This document shows positions 14,868 through 23,622 of a stretch of DNA of 64,000 nt, one piece after another. A model generated the notes under the pieces. The model was not told the DNA's origin, searched no databases, and worked only from the letters and a program-made list of their open reading frames with translations. Source of the DNA: Pedobacter cryotolerans (GTDB lineage Bacteria > Bacteroidota > Bacteroidia > Sphingobacteriales > Sphingobacteriaceae); NCBI RefSeq assembly GCF_005116475.1, contig NZ_SWBO01000002.1, positions 391,258 to 455,257 on the forward strand. The letters run 5' to 3'. The position numbers and the translations under genes are program-made. How positions within the stretch are numbered: the first letter of the stretch is position 1; each line of letters starts with the position of its first letter.

Positions 14868-17813
14868 TTAGCTAATGAATTGTTTTGCCTTCTCTAACAC
14901 ACTTGCCAATCCTGCGGCATTTTTACCTCCAGCAGTTGCATAAAACGGCTGTCCGCCACCACCACCTTGAATTTCTTTACCTAACTCCCTTACAATTTTA
15001 GCTGCATTTAAAGTATCTGAAACAATATTTTCTGCAATCATTACCGTAATACCCGGTTTATCGTCAATTAATGTGGTAAACACCAAATACAAATCAGGCA
15101 CCAAAGCTTTAACTTCAAAAGCTAGATTTTTAACTGCATCAGCATTTGGTAAATCTACCTGTGTAGCAATAAAATTAATCCCGTTGATGTTTGTTGCTTT
15201 AGCGGCTATATCTTGTTTCATATCGCCAGCTTTAGCCAAAATACTTTTTTCTACTTCTTTTTTCAGTTTAGCATTTTCATCAATCAGTGTTTGTACAGCA
15301 GCGCTGATGTTTTGCGTTCCTTTTAATAAAGACTTTAACTGACTAAGCTCTTTACTCTGATTAGCAATGAATTGCTCTGCTTTGTCTGCTGTTATCGCTT
15401 CAATTCTACGCACCCCTGCAGCAACAGCACTTTCAGAAATGATTTTAAAATAGCCGATTTGGCCTGTTGCTTTTACGTGAGTACCACCGCAAAGCTCTTT
15501 ACTAAAATGATCATCAAAAGTAATTACACGAACAAAATCTCCGTACTTTTCGCCAAATAAAGCAGTTACCCCAGAGTTGATTGCTTCATCATAAGGCACA
15601 TTGCGTTGCTCTTTTAATTTGATGTTTTCTCTTATTTTCTGATTTACCAAACGTTCAATCTCCAATAAATCTTCTTCACTAATTTTAGCAAAATGCGAAA
15701 AATCGAAACGTAAATTATCAGCGTTCACTAAACTTCCCTTTTGGTTTACATGTGTACCCAAAACCTTTTTTAGAGCAGCATGCAATAAGTGTGTGGCTGA
15801 GTGATTGTCTTCTGTTAAAATCCTTTTGTCTTCATCAATTACTGCCCAAAACTTACCATCTACATCTGTTGGCAAGGTATCTGTGTAATGTACAATTACC
15901 CCATTTTCTTTTTTGGTATCGGTAATCTCCACCAAAAATTGTCTTCTATGGTCTTCTAAACGACCGGTATCGCCTACTTGTCCACCGCTTTCTGCATAAA
16001 AAGGGGTTTGGCGTAACACGATTTGGTATTGTTCTTTGCCTTTTGCACTTACTTTGCGGTATTTTAAAATCTCGGTTTCAATTTCAGTTAAATCGTAACC
16101 TACAAATTCGGTATCATTATCTTGATTTACGATGATCCAATCGCCAGTATCAACAGCTGTTGCCGCACGAGAACGGTTTTTTTGTTCCTTCAAAGCTTTT
16201 TCATACTGCTCTTCTTCAATAATGAATCCATTTTCACGACCCATCAATTCAGTCAAATCTTTAGGAAAACCATAGGTGTCCTGAAGCTTAAACACCAATT
16301 CTCCAGGTATTTTAAAATTTTCAGAAACTTTATCTAACCATTTTTGAGTTTGATTTACTTTATCTATAACTGAAGCTATCGACGAAGTTTTTGGAAGAGA
16401 TTTTTTTAATTTATCAAAAGTTATTATAGAATTTTTTACACTATTAAATGTTTTAAGGGAATTTTCGATTTTACTAACCTTATCTATTGAATTTTGTATT
16501 TCAATAAGTCTATCAAGCGAATCATGTATCTTCTTAAATGCGCTTATGTATTCATTATTTTTTGTTTGTAAAATTTCTTGGATGTTTATTGTAGGGATTT
16601 TATCGACTGATTTTAAACTTTTCTCAATGGTATTTCCAATAGTATCATAAAAAATATCTGTACCAATAGCCAAAGTTCTCAAAAACGAAACTTCTTCTTC
16701 TAAAACAACTTTTTGTACGAAATCTTTCTGCAAATACAATTCATCAAAAACACCATTAAATTGATCTGCCAATACTGGGACCAACTGATTTAGGAATGGT
16801 TCTTTTAGGTTTAAGAAGGTATAAGCATAACGTACCGCTCTGCGTAAAATACGCCGAATTACGTAACCTGCTTTATTATTAGATGGCAATTGTCCATCTG
16901 CAATTACAAATGAAATGGCTCTAATGTGATCGGCCATTACACGCATCGCTACGGCTTCATTCCAGCCTTTATCGCCAGGTTCGGCACTACTTACATATTC
17001 AAATCCAGATTTTTCTGAAATAAACTGAATTAAGGGTTGAAAAACATCACTATCATAATTAGAAGTTTTGCCTTGCAATACACGCACCAAACGCTCAAAA
17101 CCCATACCTGTATCTACATGTTGCGCAGGCAAAGGTTTTAAAGAGCCATCTTTTACGCGATTAAACTGCATAAATACATTGTTCCAAATCTCAATTACTT
17201 GAGGATGATCTGCATTTACTAAACTCTTACCGCTTACCGCCAAGCGCTCAGCTAAAGGCCTACAATCTACATGGATCTCAGAACATGGCCCACACGGACC
17301 AGTATCGCCCATTTCCCAAAAATTATCCTTTTTATTACCTAAAATGATACGGTCTTCATCTACAAATTGTTTCCAAAGTTCAAAAGCTTCGGTATCTCTT
17401 GGCAAACCTTCTTTTTCATCGCCCTCAAAAATAGAAACGTACAATTGATCTTTCGGAATTTTATAAACTTCAGTTAACAACTCCCAGCTCCACTCAATGG
17501 CTTCTTTTTTAAAGTAATCGCCGAAACTCCAGTTCCCCAACATCTCGAACATGGTGTGGTGATAAGTATCTATGCCTACTTCCTCCAAATCATTGTGTTT
17601 ACCCGAAACACGCAAACAACGTTGGGTATCGGCAACACGAGGATATTTAATGGCAGCCTCACCTAAAAACAAATCTTTAAATTGGTTCATCCCAGCATTG
17701 GTAAACATCAAAGTTGGGTCGTTTTTTACCACAATTGGTGCAGATGCCACAATGTGATGTTGTTTACTTTTAAAAAAATCTAAATAGGTTTGTCTTATTT
17801 CTTTAGCTGTCAT
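14868..17813 (-). CDS. alaS: Alanyl-tRNA synthetase with a large internal insertion
   Basis: AlaRS attaches alanine to tRNA(Ala) and hydrolyses mischarged Ser/Gly. The class II catalytic domain (1-250), tRNA-binding helices, editing domain with HSATHLLH (about 672) and CGGTH (about 775), and the C-terminal oligomerisation domain ending in a GGGG loop are all present. The length of 981 is about 100 above the usual 870-880. The excess lies between FLRTL (residue 379) and KLQDTYGFP (about 509), where related enzymes have some 33 residues and this one about 128. The inserted part is Lys/Ser/Ile-rich and looks helical, with a heptad-like pattern. The reading frame is intact and all motifs are kept, so the enzyme is probably functional. 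Confidence 0.96.
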   Translation of the reverse strand: MTAKEIRQTYLDFFKSKQHHIVASAPIVVKNDPTLMFTNAGMNQFKDLFLGEAAIKYPRVADTQRCLRVSGKHNDLEEVGIDTYHHTMFEMLGNWSFGDYFKKEAIEWSWELLTEVYKIPKDQLYVSIFEGDEKEGLPRDTEAFELWKQFVDEDRIILGNKKDNFWEMGDTGPCGPCSEIHVDCRPLAERLAVSGKSLVNADHPQVIEIWNNVFMQFNRVKDGSLKPLPAQHVDTGMGFERLVRVLQGKTSNYDSDVFQPLIQFISEKSGFEYVSSAEPGDKGWNEAVAMRVMADHIRAISFVIADGQLPSNNKAGYVIRRILRRAVRYAYTFLNLKEPFLNQLVPVLADQFNGVFDELYLQKDFVQKVVLEEEVSFLRTLAIGTDIFYDTIGNTIEKSLKSVDKIPTINIQEILQTKNNEYISAFKKIHDSLDRLIEIQNSIDKVSKIENSLKTFNSVKNSIITFDKLKKSLPKTSSIASVIDKVNQTQKWLDKVSENFKIPGELVFKLQDTYGFPKDLTELMGRENGFIIEEEQYEKALKEQKNRSRAATAVDTGDWIIVNQDNDTEFVGYDLTEIETEILKYRKVSAKGKEQYQIVLRQTPFYAESGGQVGDTGRLEDHRRQFLVEITDTKKENGVIVHYTDTLPTDVDGKFWAVIDEDKRILTEDNHSATHLLHAALKKVLGTHVNQKGSLVNADNLRFDFSHFAKISEEDLLEIERLVNQKIRENIKLKEQRNVPYDEAINSGVTALFGEKYGDFVRVITFDDHFSKELCGGTHVKATGQIGYFKIISESAVAAGVRRIEAITADKAEQFIANQSKELSQLKSLLKGTQNISAAVQTLIDENAKLKKEVEKSILAKAGDMKQDIAAKATNINGINFIATQVDLPNADAVKNLAFEVKALVPDLYLVFTTLIDDKPGITVMIAENIVSDTLNAAKIVRELGKEIQGGGGGQPFYATAGGKNAAGLASVLEKAKQFIS

Positions 17814-17915
17814 TTTATAGAATAGTTGTAATGTTGGAATGTTTTAAAGTTGAAAAGTTTTTTATAAGTATTAAAAAAATCCTTGATCCTAAAACCCTAA
17901 ACCTGTAAATAATAT

Positions 17916-17943
17916 CCCTTTGTGTTCTTGTGTCTCCGCGGTT
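17916..17943. repeat. Short interspersed repeat of the ACCGC-AGA-ACA type
   Basis: CCTTTGTGTTC and GTCTCCGCGGTT read together as the inverse of a CCGCGGAGACACAAGAACAC pattern. Related text occurs near 50014-50112, 60116, 60253 and 60777. It lies between alaS and the MerR gene and has no coding capacity. Confidence 0.45.
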
Positions 17944-18052
17944 ATTTTATCACTGAACAAAATTAAAATTTTATTGCGGTATTCTACTAAAATCAACTTA
18001 CATTTGAATACTTTAAGTAAAAGCTACAACCAATTCATAATCAGTTATTACC

Positions 18053-18388
18053 ATGCCATACAAAGAGAGAGAGATTAATAAAATGTACTACACCATGGGT
18101 GAAGTAACCGAAATGTTTGGTGTAAATGCTTCGCAAATTAGATTTTACGAAAAGGAATTCGATGTACTACAACCGAAGAAAAACAAAAAAGGAAACCGAC
18201 TGTTTACGCCAGAAGACATCGAGAATTTAAAAATCATTTTTCATTTAGTGGATGAAAAAGGCTTTACGCTAAAGGGTGCAAAAGAACATTTAAAGAATAA
18301 CTCTGGCGAAGTGAAAGAAAACCAGAAAGTAATTGCTTCTTTAGAAAAACTGAAAGATTTTTTATTGAAATTGAGTGATCAAATTTAG
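18053..18388 (+). CDS. MerR family transcriptional regulator
   Basis: A 111-residue protein whose residues about 12-80 form the MerR winged helix (YYTMGEVTEMFGVNASQIRF, then FTPEDIENL). Only a short coiled tail follows, without metal-binding cysteines, so it is a minimal MerR of the kind frequent in Bacteroidota. The ATG at 18053 is used here, but the ATG at 18083 (MYYTMGEV) fits family starts at least as well. Targets are unknown. The gene is monocistronic and ends in a terminator shared with the convergent lipoprotein gene. Confidence 0.85.
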   Translation: MPYKEREINKMYYTMGEVTEMFGVNASQIRFYEKEFDVLQPKKNKKGNRLFTPEDIENLKIIFHLVDEKGFTLKGAKEHLKNNSGEVKENQKVIASLEKLKDFLLKLSDQI

Positions 18389-18411
18389 TCTTTGTAAACT
18401 TAGCTAACAAA

Positions 18412-18443
18412 AAAGCAACTGTAATTTTTTTTACAATTGCTTT
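18412..18443. terminator. Terminator between convergent genes
   Basis: AAAGCAACTGTAA (18412-18424) pairs with TTACAATTGCTTT (18431-18443) with one mismatch. T-rich sequence lies on both sides. Confidence 0.65.
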
Positions 18444-18471
18444 ATATAACTAACTCACTAACTATTTAAAA

Positions 18472-18663
18472 TTATTGAACGCCAGTAGTATCTGGTATTT
18501 TGGTAGTGTCTGGCATACTGTTCATGGTATCTCTCATAATCGAATCTCTTCTCATGCTATCAACTGCCGATGAATCCATAGCGCCACCATCTGTTTTACT
18601 TGAGCTACAACTTGCCATTGCCATACCGACAACCGCAAGCATCATTAAAAATTTTAATTTCAT
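18472..18663 (-). CDS. Small lipoprotein, hypothetical
   Basis: A 63-residue product with a clear lipoprotein signal (MAMASC, lipid Cys about 19). A short hydrophilic tail follows, rich in Asp, Ser, Met and Thr, with a loose repeat of DSM/DTM units. No known domain. Small disordered lipoproteins of this type are frequent in Sphingobacteriaceae, and their roles are unknown. The start is the first ATG and gives an ideal signal peptide. It is monocistronic and convergent with the MerR gene. Confidence 0.7.
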   Translation of the reverse strand: MKLKFLMMLAVVGMAMASCSSSKTDGGAMDSSAVDSMRRDSIMRDTMNSMPDTTKIPDTTGVQ

Positions 18664-18809
18664 TATTTTCTCTTTTAGTTAAACTTTAGTTTTTAAATCT
18701 CTCATAGAAAGAACTATCTAATAAAGAAAAACGAAAGAAAAAAGTTTTCTATAAGTTTAAAATATTCCTCAAACAAGGCTTAAAATCAACAACTTATAGT
18801 TGTATCCTG

Positions 18810-19043
18810 TTATTGATTAGACGAAAAAGTATCGCATAAATTGCCATCAGCATCAACTATGTTAATTTTTACAATCGTCAATTCGTCGATAATTTTCACT
18901 AAATCGTCTTGTAATTTTTGAGCAAAATCTGCTGTCTTAACATCACGATTAAGCGTTATAGAGATTTCTACCTTACCTACTTTTTGAATATGATTAATCT
19001 CGCCCTCGTATTTTTGGTTGATTTGTTGAATAATATTTTCCAT
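18810..19043 (-). CDS. Hypothetical 77-residue protein
   Basis: Not recognised. The product is a small soluble alpha/beta protein (MENIIQQINQ..., then KVEISITLNRD and IVKINIVDADG) without a signal peptide or membrane segment. The strand-helix-strand pattern suggests a compact globular fold. It lies 67 nt downstream of another 77-residue gene on the same strand, and the two may share a transcript. Base use resembles the neighbours. The overlapping frame on the other strand has no coding look. Confidence 0.6.
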   Translation of the reverse strand: MENIIQQINQKYEGEINHIQKVGKVEISITLNRDVKTADFAQKLQDDLVKIIDELTIVKINIVDADGNLCDTFSSNQ

Positions 19044-19110
19044 GGTTTGATTTTATCAGAAGCAACCCCAGATGCAATGTTATTGTTTAAAATAAATGAA
19101 ATCAGTAAAA

Positions 19111-19344
19111 CTAATTAGTAGCTAAACACTCGTGCTCAATTACCTCACCCATTTTATTGATAAATTCATCAGACATTTTGCTACCGCCTATTTGTTGCCA
19201 ACCGTCGGTAACTTTATTAATGGTACCCACCAATTGATCGCCAACGCAGATGTAAAACAATTCTTTGCTATCGCCTTGCATTAATGTAAATAACAAAGGC
19301 AATTGATTTTCAAAAATATCGTACAAATAATCAATCTTAACCAT
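19111..19344 (-). CDS. Hypothetical 77-residue protein
   Basis: Not recognised. The soluble small protein reads MVKIDYLYDI..., with a Trp-containing segment DGWQQIGG and a C-terminal HECLATN. Two cysteines (in YICVGD and HECL) are too few to propose a metal site. No signal peptide. It is the upstream member of a possible two-gene unit with the gene at 18810-19043. Its amphipathic pattern and clean start support a real gene. Confidence 0.6.
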   Translation of the reverse strand: MVKIDYLYDIFENQLPLLFTLMQGDSKELFYICVGDQLVGTINKVTDGWQQIGGSKMSDEFINKMGEVIEHECLATN

Positions 19345-19515
19345 GATATTGAAATTAACTAATAGATGAATGTTTGTTTCGAATAAAAACCAAAAAATTC
19401 AGCAAATGTTTTGAATAAAGAAGAGGAATATTTGGTTCTTTAAGTATCAATGTGAATTTACAAAAAATTTGCTAAACATATATGCAACATACTTGTTAAG
19501 ATTAAAAAATGTCCT

Positions 19516-20151
19516 ATGAAAAAATACATATTATACCTTTTCCCGCTTGTTTTTGCAGCCTGTAGCAACGATAAAGCTAATGAAAATAAGACGAGTGAAA
19601 ATACGCTAACAGCCCGTGCAGATACACTCTTGATTAAAAATGATGAGGCAACTGATTTAGATACAGGTAGTCGCTTCTTTTTAGAACGAGCGGCATACGC
19701 AAACATGATTCAGATTGAAAGCAGCAATAGAATTGCCAGTAAAACTACCAATAACGAGCTTAAAACTTATGCCGAAATGCTAATTACTGATCACAAAGCA
19801 GTAAATACGCAATTAACTCAGCTTGCCCAAAGCAAGGGTTATGAGCTGCCTTCGCTATTACCAGATAGCAAAATGCAGTTAATTGATAAAATGGATGAAT
19901 TAAAAGATGAAGGCAGAAACGAATATTATGTAAGACTAATGATCAACGAACAGCAACATGCCATTGATGCTTTTGCCTTAGGTAGCAGATCTGAAGATAA
20001 AGAGATAAATAATTTTGCCACTGGCAGTTTACCGAAGTTAAAACAGCACTATCAGCAGGTGTTAAAAATTGATACTGCTCTACAAGTGCCTAAAGCTAAC
20101 CAAGGTGATGATCCACTAAAAATTAGTAACCGTAACAAACAGGCGGGATAA
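19516..20151 (+). CDS. DUF4142 family lipoprotein
   Basis: A 211-residue lipoprotein (LVFAAC, lipid Cys about 16). The mature part is a DUF4142 four-helix, ferritin-like domain: FFLERAAYANMIQIESSNR, then ELKTYAEMLITDHKAVN and a later INEQQHAIDAF helix. Acidic and histidine residues recur on the helices as in diiron-type bundles, but a metal site is not established for the family. These proteins are common in Bacteroidota and Proteobacteria and sit in the envelope. It is monocistronic and ends at a strong terminator. Confidence 0.85.
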   Translation: MKKYILYLFPLVFAACSNDKANENKTSENTLTARADTLLIKNDEATDLDTGSRFFLERAAYANMIQIESSNRIASKTTNNELKTYAEMLITDHKAVNTQLTQLAQSKGYELPSLLPDSKMQLIDKMDELKDEGRNEYYVRLMINEQQHAIDAFALGSRSEDKEINNFATGSLPKLKQHYQQVLKIDTALQVPKANQGDDPLKISNRNKQAG

Positions 20152-20169
20152 AAAGTTAATTTGATAATT

Positions 20170-20208
20170 AAAAATCCGATGAAGGTGTTAATCGCTCATC
20201 GGATTTTT
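20170..20208. terminator. Bidirectional terminator
   Basis: A 13-bp perfect stem, 20170-20182 with 20196-20208 and core ATCCGATGA, is flanked by A and T runs. It lies between the convergent DUF4142 and dehydrogenase genes. Confidence 0.85.
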
Positions 20209-20224
20209 TGTTTTAAACCTCCAA

Positions 20225-21079
20225 TTACAAACTTAACTTCTTGTAAATTGAAATAATATCTTCCTCTCCTAATTCACTTTGTGCATTTGTAAAGGCTTGT
20301 AAAGCAGTATTGGCCAGCGGACTATTGATACCTGCATCTTTAGCTAATTGCAAATCTTTTACAATATGCTTTAGTGCAAAAACAGCATCATAATTATCTT
20401 GAAGTATGGCATCTCCTTTAATTTTCATAAATGGATTACCCAAAGCACTATTGTTAATGAGTTCTAACAAGGTTGAAGGTTCAATTCCTTTCTCCGTAGC
20501 AAATTTAATAGCCTCTGCTAAGCCTAAAGCATGAAAACTTAATAGTGCATTAATGGCTAATTTAGCCGAATTGCCAGCTCCTATTTCTCCAACTCTTAAA
20601 GCTAGCTTGCCTAAACAATTAAAAATCGGAATTAGTTGATCAAAAACTTCTGCATTGCCACCAGCCATAATTACCAAAGTACCTTCGGTTGCTTGTTTTA
20701 AACTGCCAGAAACTGGTGCATCAATGTATTCATTTCCATTTTCATTTAGTAAGGCAGCCATTTTTCTGCTAATTTCTGCAGAAACAGTACTCATGTTAAT
20801 AACGATTTTTCCTTTTGCTTCTGCACTCAACAATCCATTCTCACCACAAAATACTTCATTAACCGCTTGGTCATCAGAAATCATTACAATAACTACTTCG
20901 CAGGCTGTTAGTAACGCTTTTGGGGTATCAAAAATAGTTACTTTTCTATCTTCAAAATTTGCAAGTGCTTTTTTGCTCCGGTTATATAAAGATAAATCAA
21001 AATTTGCATTAAGTAAGTTTTGAGCCATCGGAACGCCCATTTTACCTAAACCAATCCACCCAATTTTAGTTAAATTCAT
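20225..21079 (-). CDS. 3-hydroxyisobutyrate dehydrogenase family oxidoreductase
   Basis: A 284-residue beta-hydroxyacid dehydrogenase. The N-terminal Rossmann fold has IGWIGLGKMGVPMAQNL (dinucleotide-binding GxGxxG), then DAPVSGSLKQATEGTL (substrate-binding segment) and the catalytic lysine in GAGNSAKLAINALL (about residue 168). Members oxidise 3-hydroxyisobutyrate, tartronate semialdehyde, succinic semialdehyde or related acids with NAD(P). The substrate cannot be fixed here, and the family also includes imine reductases. It is 41 nt from the next gene on the same strand. Confidence 0.88.
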   Translation of the reverse strand: MNLTKIGWIGLGKMGVPMAQNLLNANFDLSLYNRSKKALANFEDRKVTIFDTPKALLTACEVVIVMISDDQAVNEVFCGENGLLSAEAKGKIVINMSTVSAEISRKMAALLNENGNEYIDAPVSGSLKQATEGTLVIMAGGNAEVFDQLIPIFNCLGKLALRVGEIGAGNSAKLAINALLSFHALGLAEAIKFATEKGIEPSTLLELINNSALGNPFMKIKGDAILQDNYDAVFALKHIVKDLQLAKDAGINSPLANTALQAFTNAQSELGEEDIISIYKKLSL

Positions 21080-21120
21080 GCTCCAAAGTTAAATAAAATT
21101 ATGCTAGGCTTTTTGGGCTA

Positions 21121-21843
21121 CTAACCTTTCCATTTACCGCTTTTCTTTAAATATCTTATGATAAAATAATAAGCTGCCAACACAACCAAAGCTGTTATGC
21201 CAATTTGATCTCTTAAAACATTATCGCCCTTAGTTAGCTGAGGATAATAGAATAGCAAAATTACAATAATGCCCAATAACCAAACGGTTTGTGTATTATA
21301 CTCTTTAATTAACCAACGTTTGCCATTAAATGCCATGCTACCGATGGTTTTATGAATGCCACTAAAGTTTATCCACCAGCGGTTTACTCTTGCGCAATAA
21401 GCATCAAATTGAGCGCCAAATTTGTTTCTTAAAAAATTTTCTTCTGCTAATACAATAGCTTGATAAATAAATAGAAAAAGCGGAATAAAAATACACATGA
21501 AAACCACAGAATTCATCAGTATGCCTACACCTACCAACATCAAAATATTACCCACATACAATGGGTTCCGTCCGTGGTTAAAAAAACCTTCCGTTACTAA
21601 ATCATCGGCATAAACGGTTTTATCTCTACCGCCTCTAACAATATAGGCCAAAGAAATGGCTACTCCGCGTATCAACTGACCAAAAATAGTAATAAAGAGA
21701 CCTATGATTAGTGGATAAAGATAGTAATGTTCGCCAATTGTGCTTTCTCTAAAAATTTGAGGAGATGGAATAAAAAGAGCGAGATACAAAAATATAAACA
21801 AGAAATTTCTGTATTTGAAAAAGAAGTTACCTATAGCAATCAT
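21121..21843 (-). CDS. Membrane methyltransferase of the isoprenylcysteine/PEMT type
   Basis: A 240-residue integral membrane protein with about five hydrophobic segments. The conserved SAM-binding core reads LVTEGFFNHGRNPLYVGN (about 85-102) plus a later AEENFLRNKFG, as in ICMT and phospholipid N-methyltransferase proteins. Substrates of bacterial members are mostly unknown. Its start lies 2 nt after the stop of the CmoA-like gene, so the two are translationally coupled. This raises the question whether the CmoA product is its co-substrate. Confidence 0.83.
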   Translation of the reverse strand: MIAIGNFFFKYRNFLFIFLYLALFIPSPQIFRESTIGEHYYLYPLIIGLFITIFGQLIRGVAISLAYIVRGGRDKTVYADDLVTEGFFNHGRNPLYVGNILMLVGVGILMNSVVFMCIFIPLFLFIYQAIVLAEENFLRNKFGAQFDAYCARVNRWWINFSGIHKTIGSMAFNGKRWLIKEYNTQTVWLLGIIVILLFYYPQLTKGDNVLRDQIGITALVVLAAYYFIIRYLKKSGKWKG

Positions 21844-21845
21844 AT

Positions 21846-22589
21846 TTAGTTTTTTACAGCAATAAAGCCAGAGAAATTATACCATTTAAAAAATGTTTCT
21901 ACCAAAGGGAAACCAGCTTCTCTGAGCATTTTAAAGTTCTCGCTAAGCTTGTAAGGGATCAGCACATTTTCTAGTGCTTCTCTTTTTTGAGAAATTTCCA
22001 TTTCGCTGTATTGGTTTCTGCGTTTGTAATCATAATAATATTTGATGAAATTTCTATTAAACATACTGTCTTCTGCCAATATCTTTTCAGAAATAATCAA
22101 TACGCCACCAGGTACCAAGCCATCATAAATCTTTTTTAATAAGCGCTCGCGGTAAATTGGTCTAACAAATTGTAAGGTTAAACACAAAATCACAACAGAT
22201 GCATTTTCAATTTTAACATCTTCATGTAAATCACCAGTTACCAATTCGTAAGGTCGTTTAAAATCTGCTTCCTTAAGTTTAACATCGCACTTTTTCAGCA
22301 TTTCTGTAGAGTCATCTAAACCAATAAATTTAATGTTATCGGCTACAAGAGGATTTAATCCTATCATTGTAGTGCCTGTACTACAACCCAAATCAACCAC
22401 ATTTGTATTTGGCAAAGCATGTTCTGCCGCCAATTCAATAATCATCCGTTGTATTTCATTATAAAAAGGAACAGATCGTTCCACCATATCATCAAAGGCA
22501 TTGGCAACAGTTGCGCCAAATTTAAAGTCAGAAGGTTTTTTAATCTCCTCCTTAAAAACATGATCAAGATTATTTTTTTTTTCGTTCAT
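21846..22589 (-). CDS. cmoA: CmoA-like carboxy-SAM synthase
   Basis: CmoA converts SAM and prephenate to carboxy-SAM, used by CmoB to make cmo5U34 in tRNA. The 247-residue product aligns with E. coli CmoA over nearly its whole length: RSVPFYNEIQRMI, VVDLGCSTGTT (SAM motif I), TLQFV, LVPGGVLIISEK and YSEMEISQKREALENVL. The arginine of the last motif (Arg203 here, Arg199 in E. coli from memory), which holds the extra carboxylate, is kept. That favours true carboxy-SAM synthesis over ordinary methyl transfer. No cmoB lies nearby; instead a membrane methyltransferase is coupled downstream. Confidence 0.85.
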   Translation of the reverse strand: MNEKKNNLDHVFKEEIKKPSDFKFGATVANAFDDMVERSVPFYNEIQRMIIELAAEHALPNTNVVDLGCSTGTTMIGLNPLVADNIKFIGLDDSTEMLKKCDVKLKEADFKRPYELVTGDLHEDVKIENASVVILCLTLQFVRPIYRERLLKKIYDGLVPGGVLIISEKILAEDSMFNRNFIKYYYDYKRRNQYSEMEISQKREALENVLIPYKLSENFKMLREAGFPLVETFFKWYNFSGFIAVKN

Positions 22590-22748
22590 TGCTAATTTAA
22601 ACAGTAATGTAAAAGGTAAAATTCGACCACCTAAATTAGCAATAGTTTAGTTAAAAAAAATATTTATTAAACGGGTTAAGTTGATCTTTCTCTACTTAGT
22701 GTAAACAATTAACTATCAGATTGGTTAATCCTACTAAACATTTACAAT

Positions 22749-23129
22749 ATGAGATATCAAGATATTATAAAAAGCACCTTGGCAAATAAAAGAAATACAA
22801 ACATGGCTACAGTGGCTATTATTGGCGGAGTAGCTGTAGGCTTGGCCTTAGGTGCATTATTTGCAACCAAAAAAGGAAAATCAGCACAAAAGCAATTGAC
22901 TAATTTTTTAGCTAAAGTTGCTGGAAGAAAATCTGAAAAAAATGCCCATCAAAAATTGTCGAGCGTAATTTCGGATGTAAGAAGTCATGTAAAGCAAAAT
23001 GCTGAGGGATTATTGAGTGCAAAGCAACAAACGAACGCACCTGCAGAAATTAAACTAGAAAACGTAACTAACAACTGGAAGAAACCACAGGAACATCAGC
23101 TCTTTCCAAACGAACCTAGTAGAAGCTAA
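22749..23129 (+). CDS. YtxH-like small membrane protein
   Basis: A 126-residue product. A short basic N-terminus is followed by one Gly/Ala-rich transmembrane segment, VAIIGGVAVGLALGALFATK (about 22-41), then KKGKS and a long charged helical tail. This is the layout of YtxH-domain proteins, which are linked to general stress in many bacteria. The ATG at 22749 is used; the ATG at 22803 (MATVAII) is an alternative start just before the membrane segment. The stop overlaps a hairpin shared with the convergent gene. Confidence 0.7.
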   Translation: MRYQDIIKSTLANKRNTNMATVAIIGGVAVGLALGALFATKKGKSAQKQLTNFLAKVAGRKSEKNAHQKLSSVISDVRSHVKQNAEGLLSAKQQTNAPAEIKLENVTNNWKKPQEHQLFPNEPSRS

Positions 23130-23155
23130 AGGAAAATTAATTTTTTCCTTTTAGC
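23125..23155. terminator. Hairpin across two convergent stop codons
   Basis: GCTAAAGGAAAA (23125-23136) pairs with TTTTCCTTTTAGC (23143-23155) with one bulge. It covers the 3' ends of both flanking genes. Confidence 0.5.
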
Positions 23156-23448
23156 ATGTTAACGGTGGTTGTTTTCCATACAATGTAACCTTTTAAAGCA
23201 CAAATGTGAGCAACCTCTTTTTCAATATAATCTGGAACATCATTTGCGATGCGCCACCTTACCGTATACTTTAAATTATAGCTAATATATACCACTATAT
23301 CGCCATCCATAGGAGGCATAGATGTTAGTGGTTTTAAACTTACATCTTGCAATTCTGATGCTAAGCGAATTAGTCTTTCCTTTAAAACCTTTGCTAAAGG
23401 CGCATGTGGATTAAATTCATCAAAAATGGCAACTACTGTAACGATCAT
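23137..23448 (-). CDS. Hypothetical 103-residue protein
   Basis: Not recognised. I prefer the start at 23448 (MIVTVVAIFDEFNPHAP) over an upstream ATG at 23487, because the extra 13 residues look like translated promoter DNA. The product is a soluble alpha/beta protein with PMDGDIVVYISY, VRWRI and a C-terminal KGYIVWKTTTVN strand. No signal or cofactor motif. It is convergent with the YtxH-like gene and otherwise alone. Confidence 0.6.
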   Translation of the reverse strand: MIVTVVAIFDEFNPHAPLAKVLKERLIRLASELQDVSLKPLTSMPPMDGDIVVYISYNLKYTVRWRIANDVPDYIEKEVAHICALKGYIVWKTTTVNMLKGKN

Positions 23449-23622
23449 GTATAAAATTTTGCTATTATTTTTAGCAAATGTATACAATAATTAGCACATC
23501 TTAATAAAATAATCGGCCATTTTTATGCAAGAAACGCTATTTAGCTAACTTTGAGCTTGTTAAATTGCAAAAATATTTATGATTGAGGTATTGCTAATGC
23601 TATAAAGAACTTTGATTAATGA

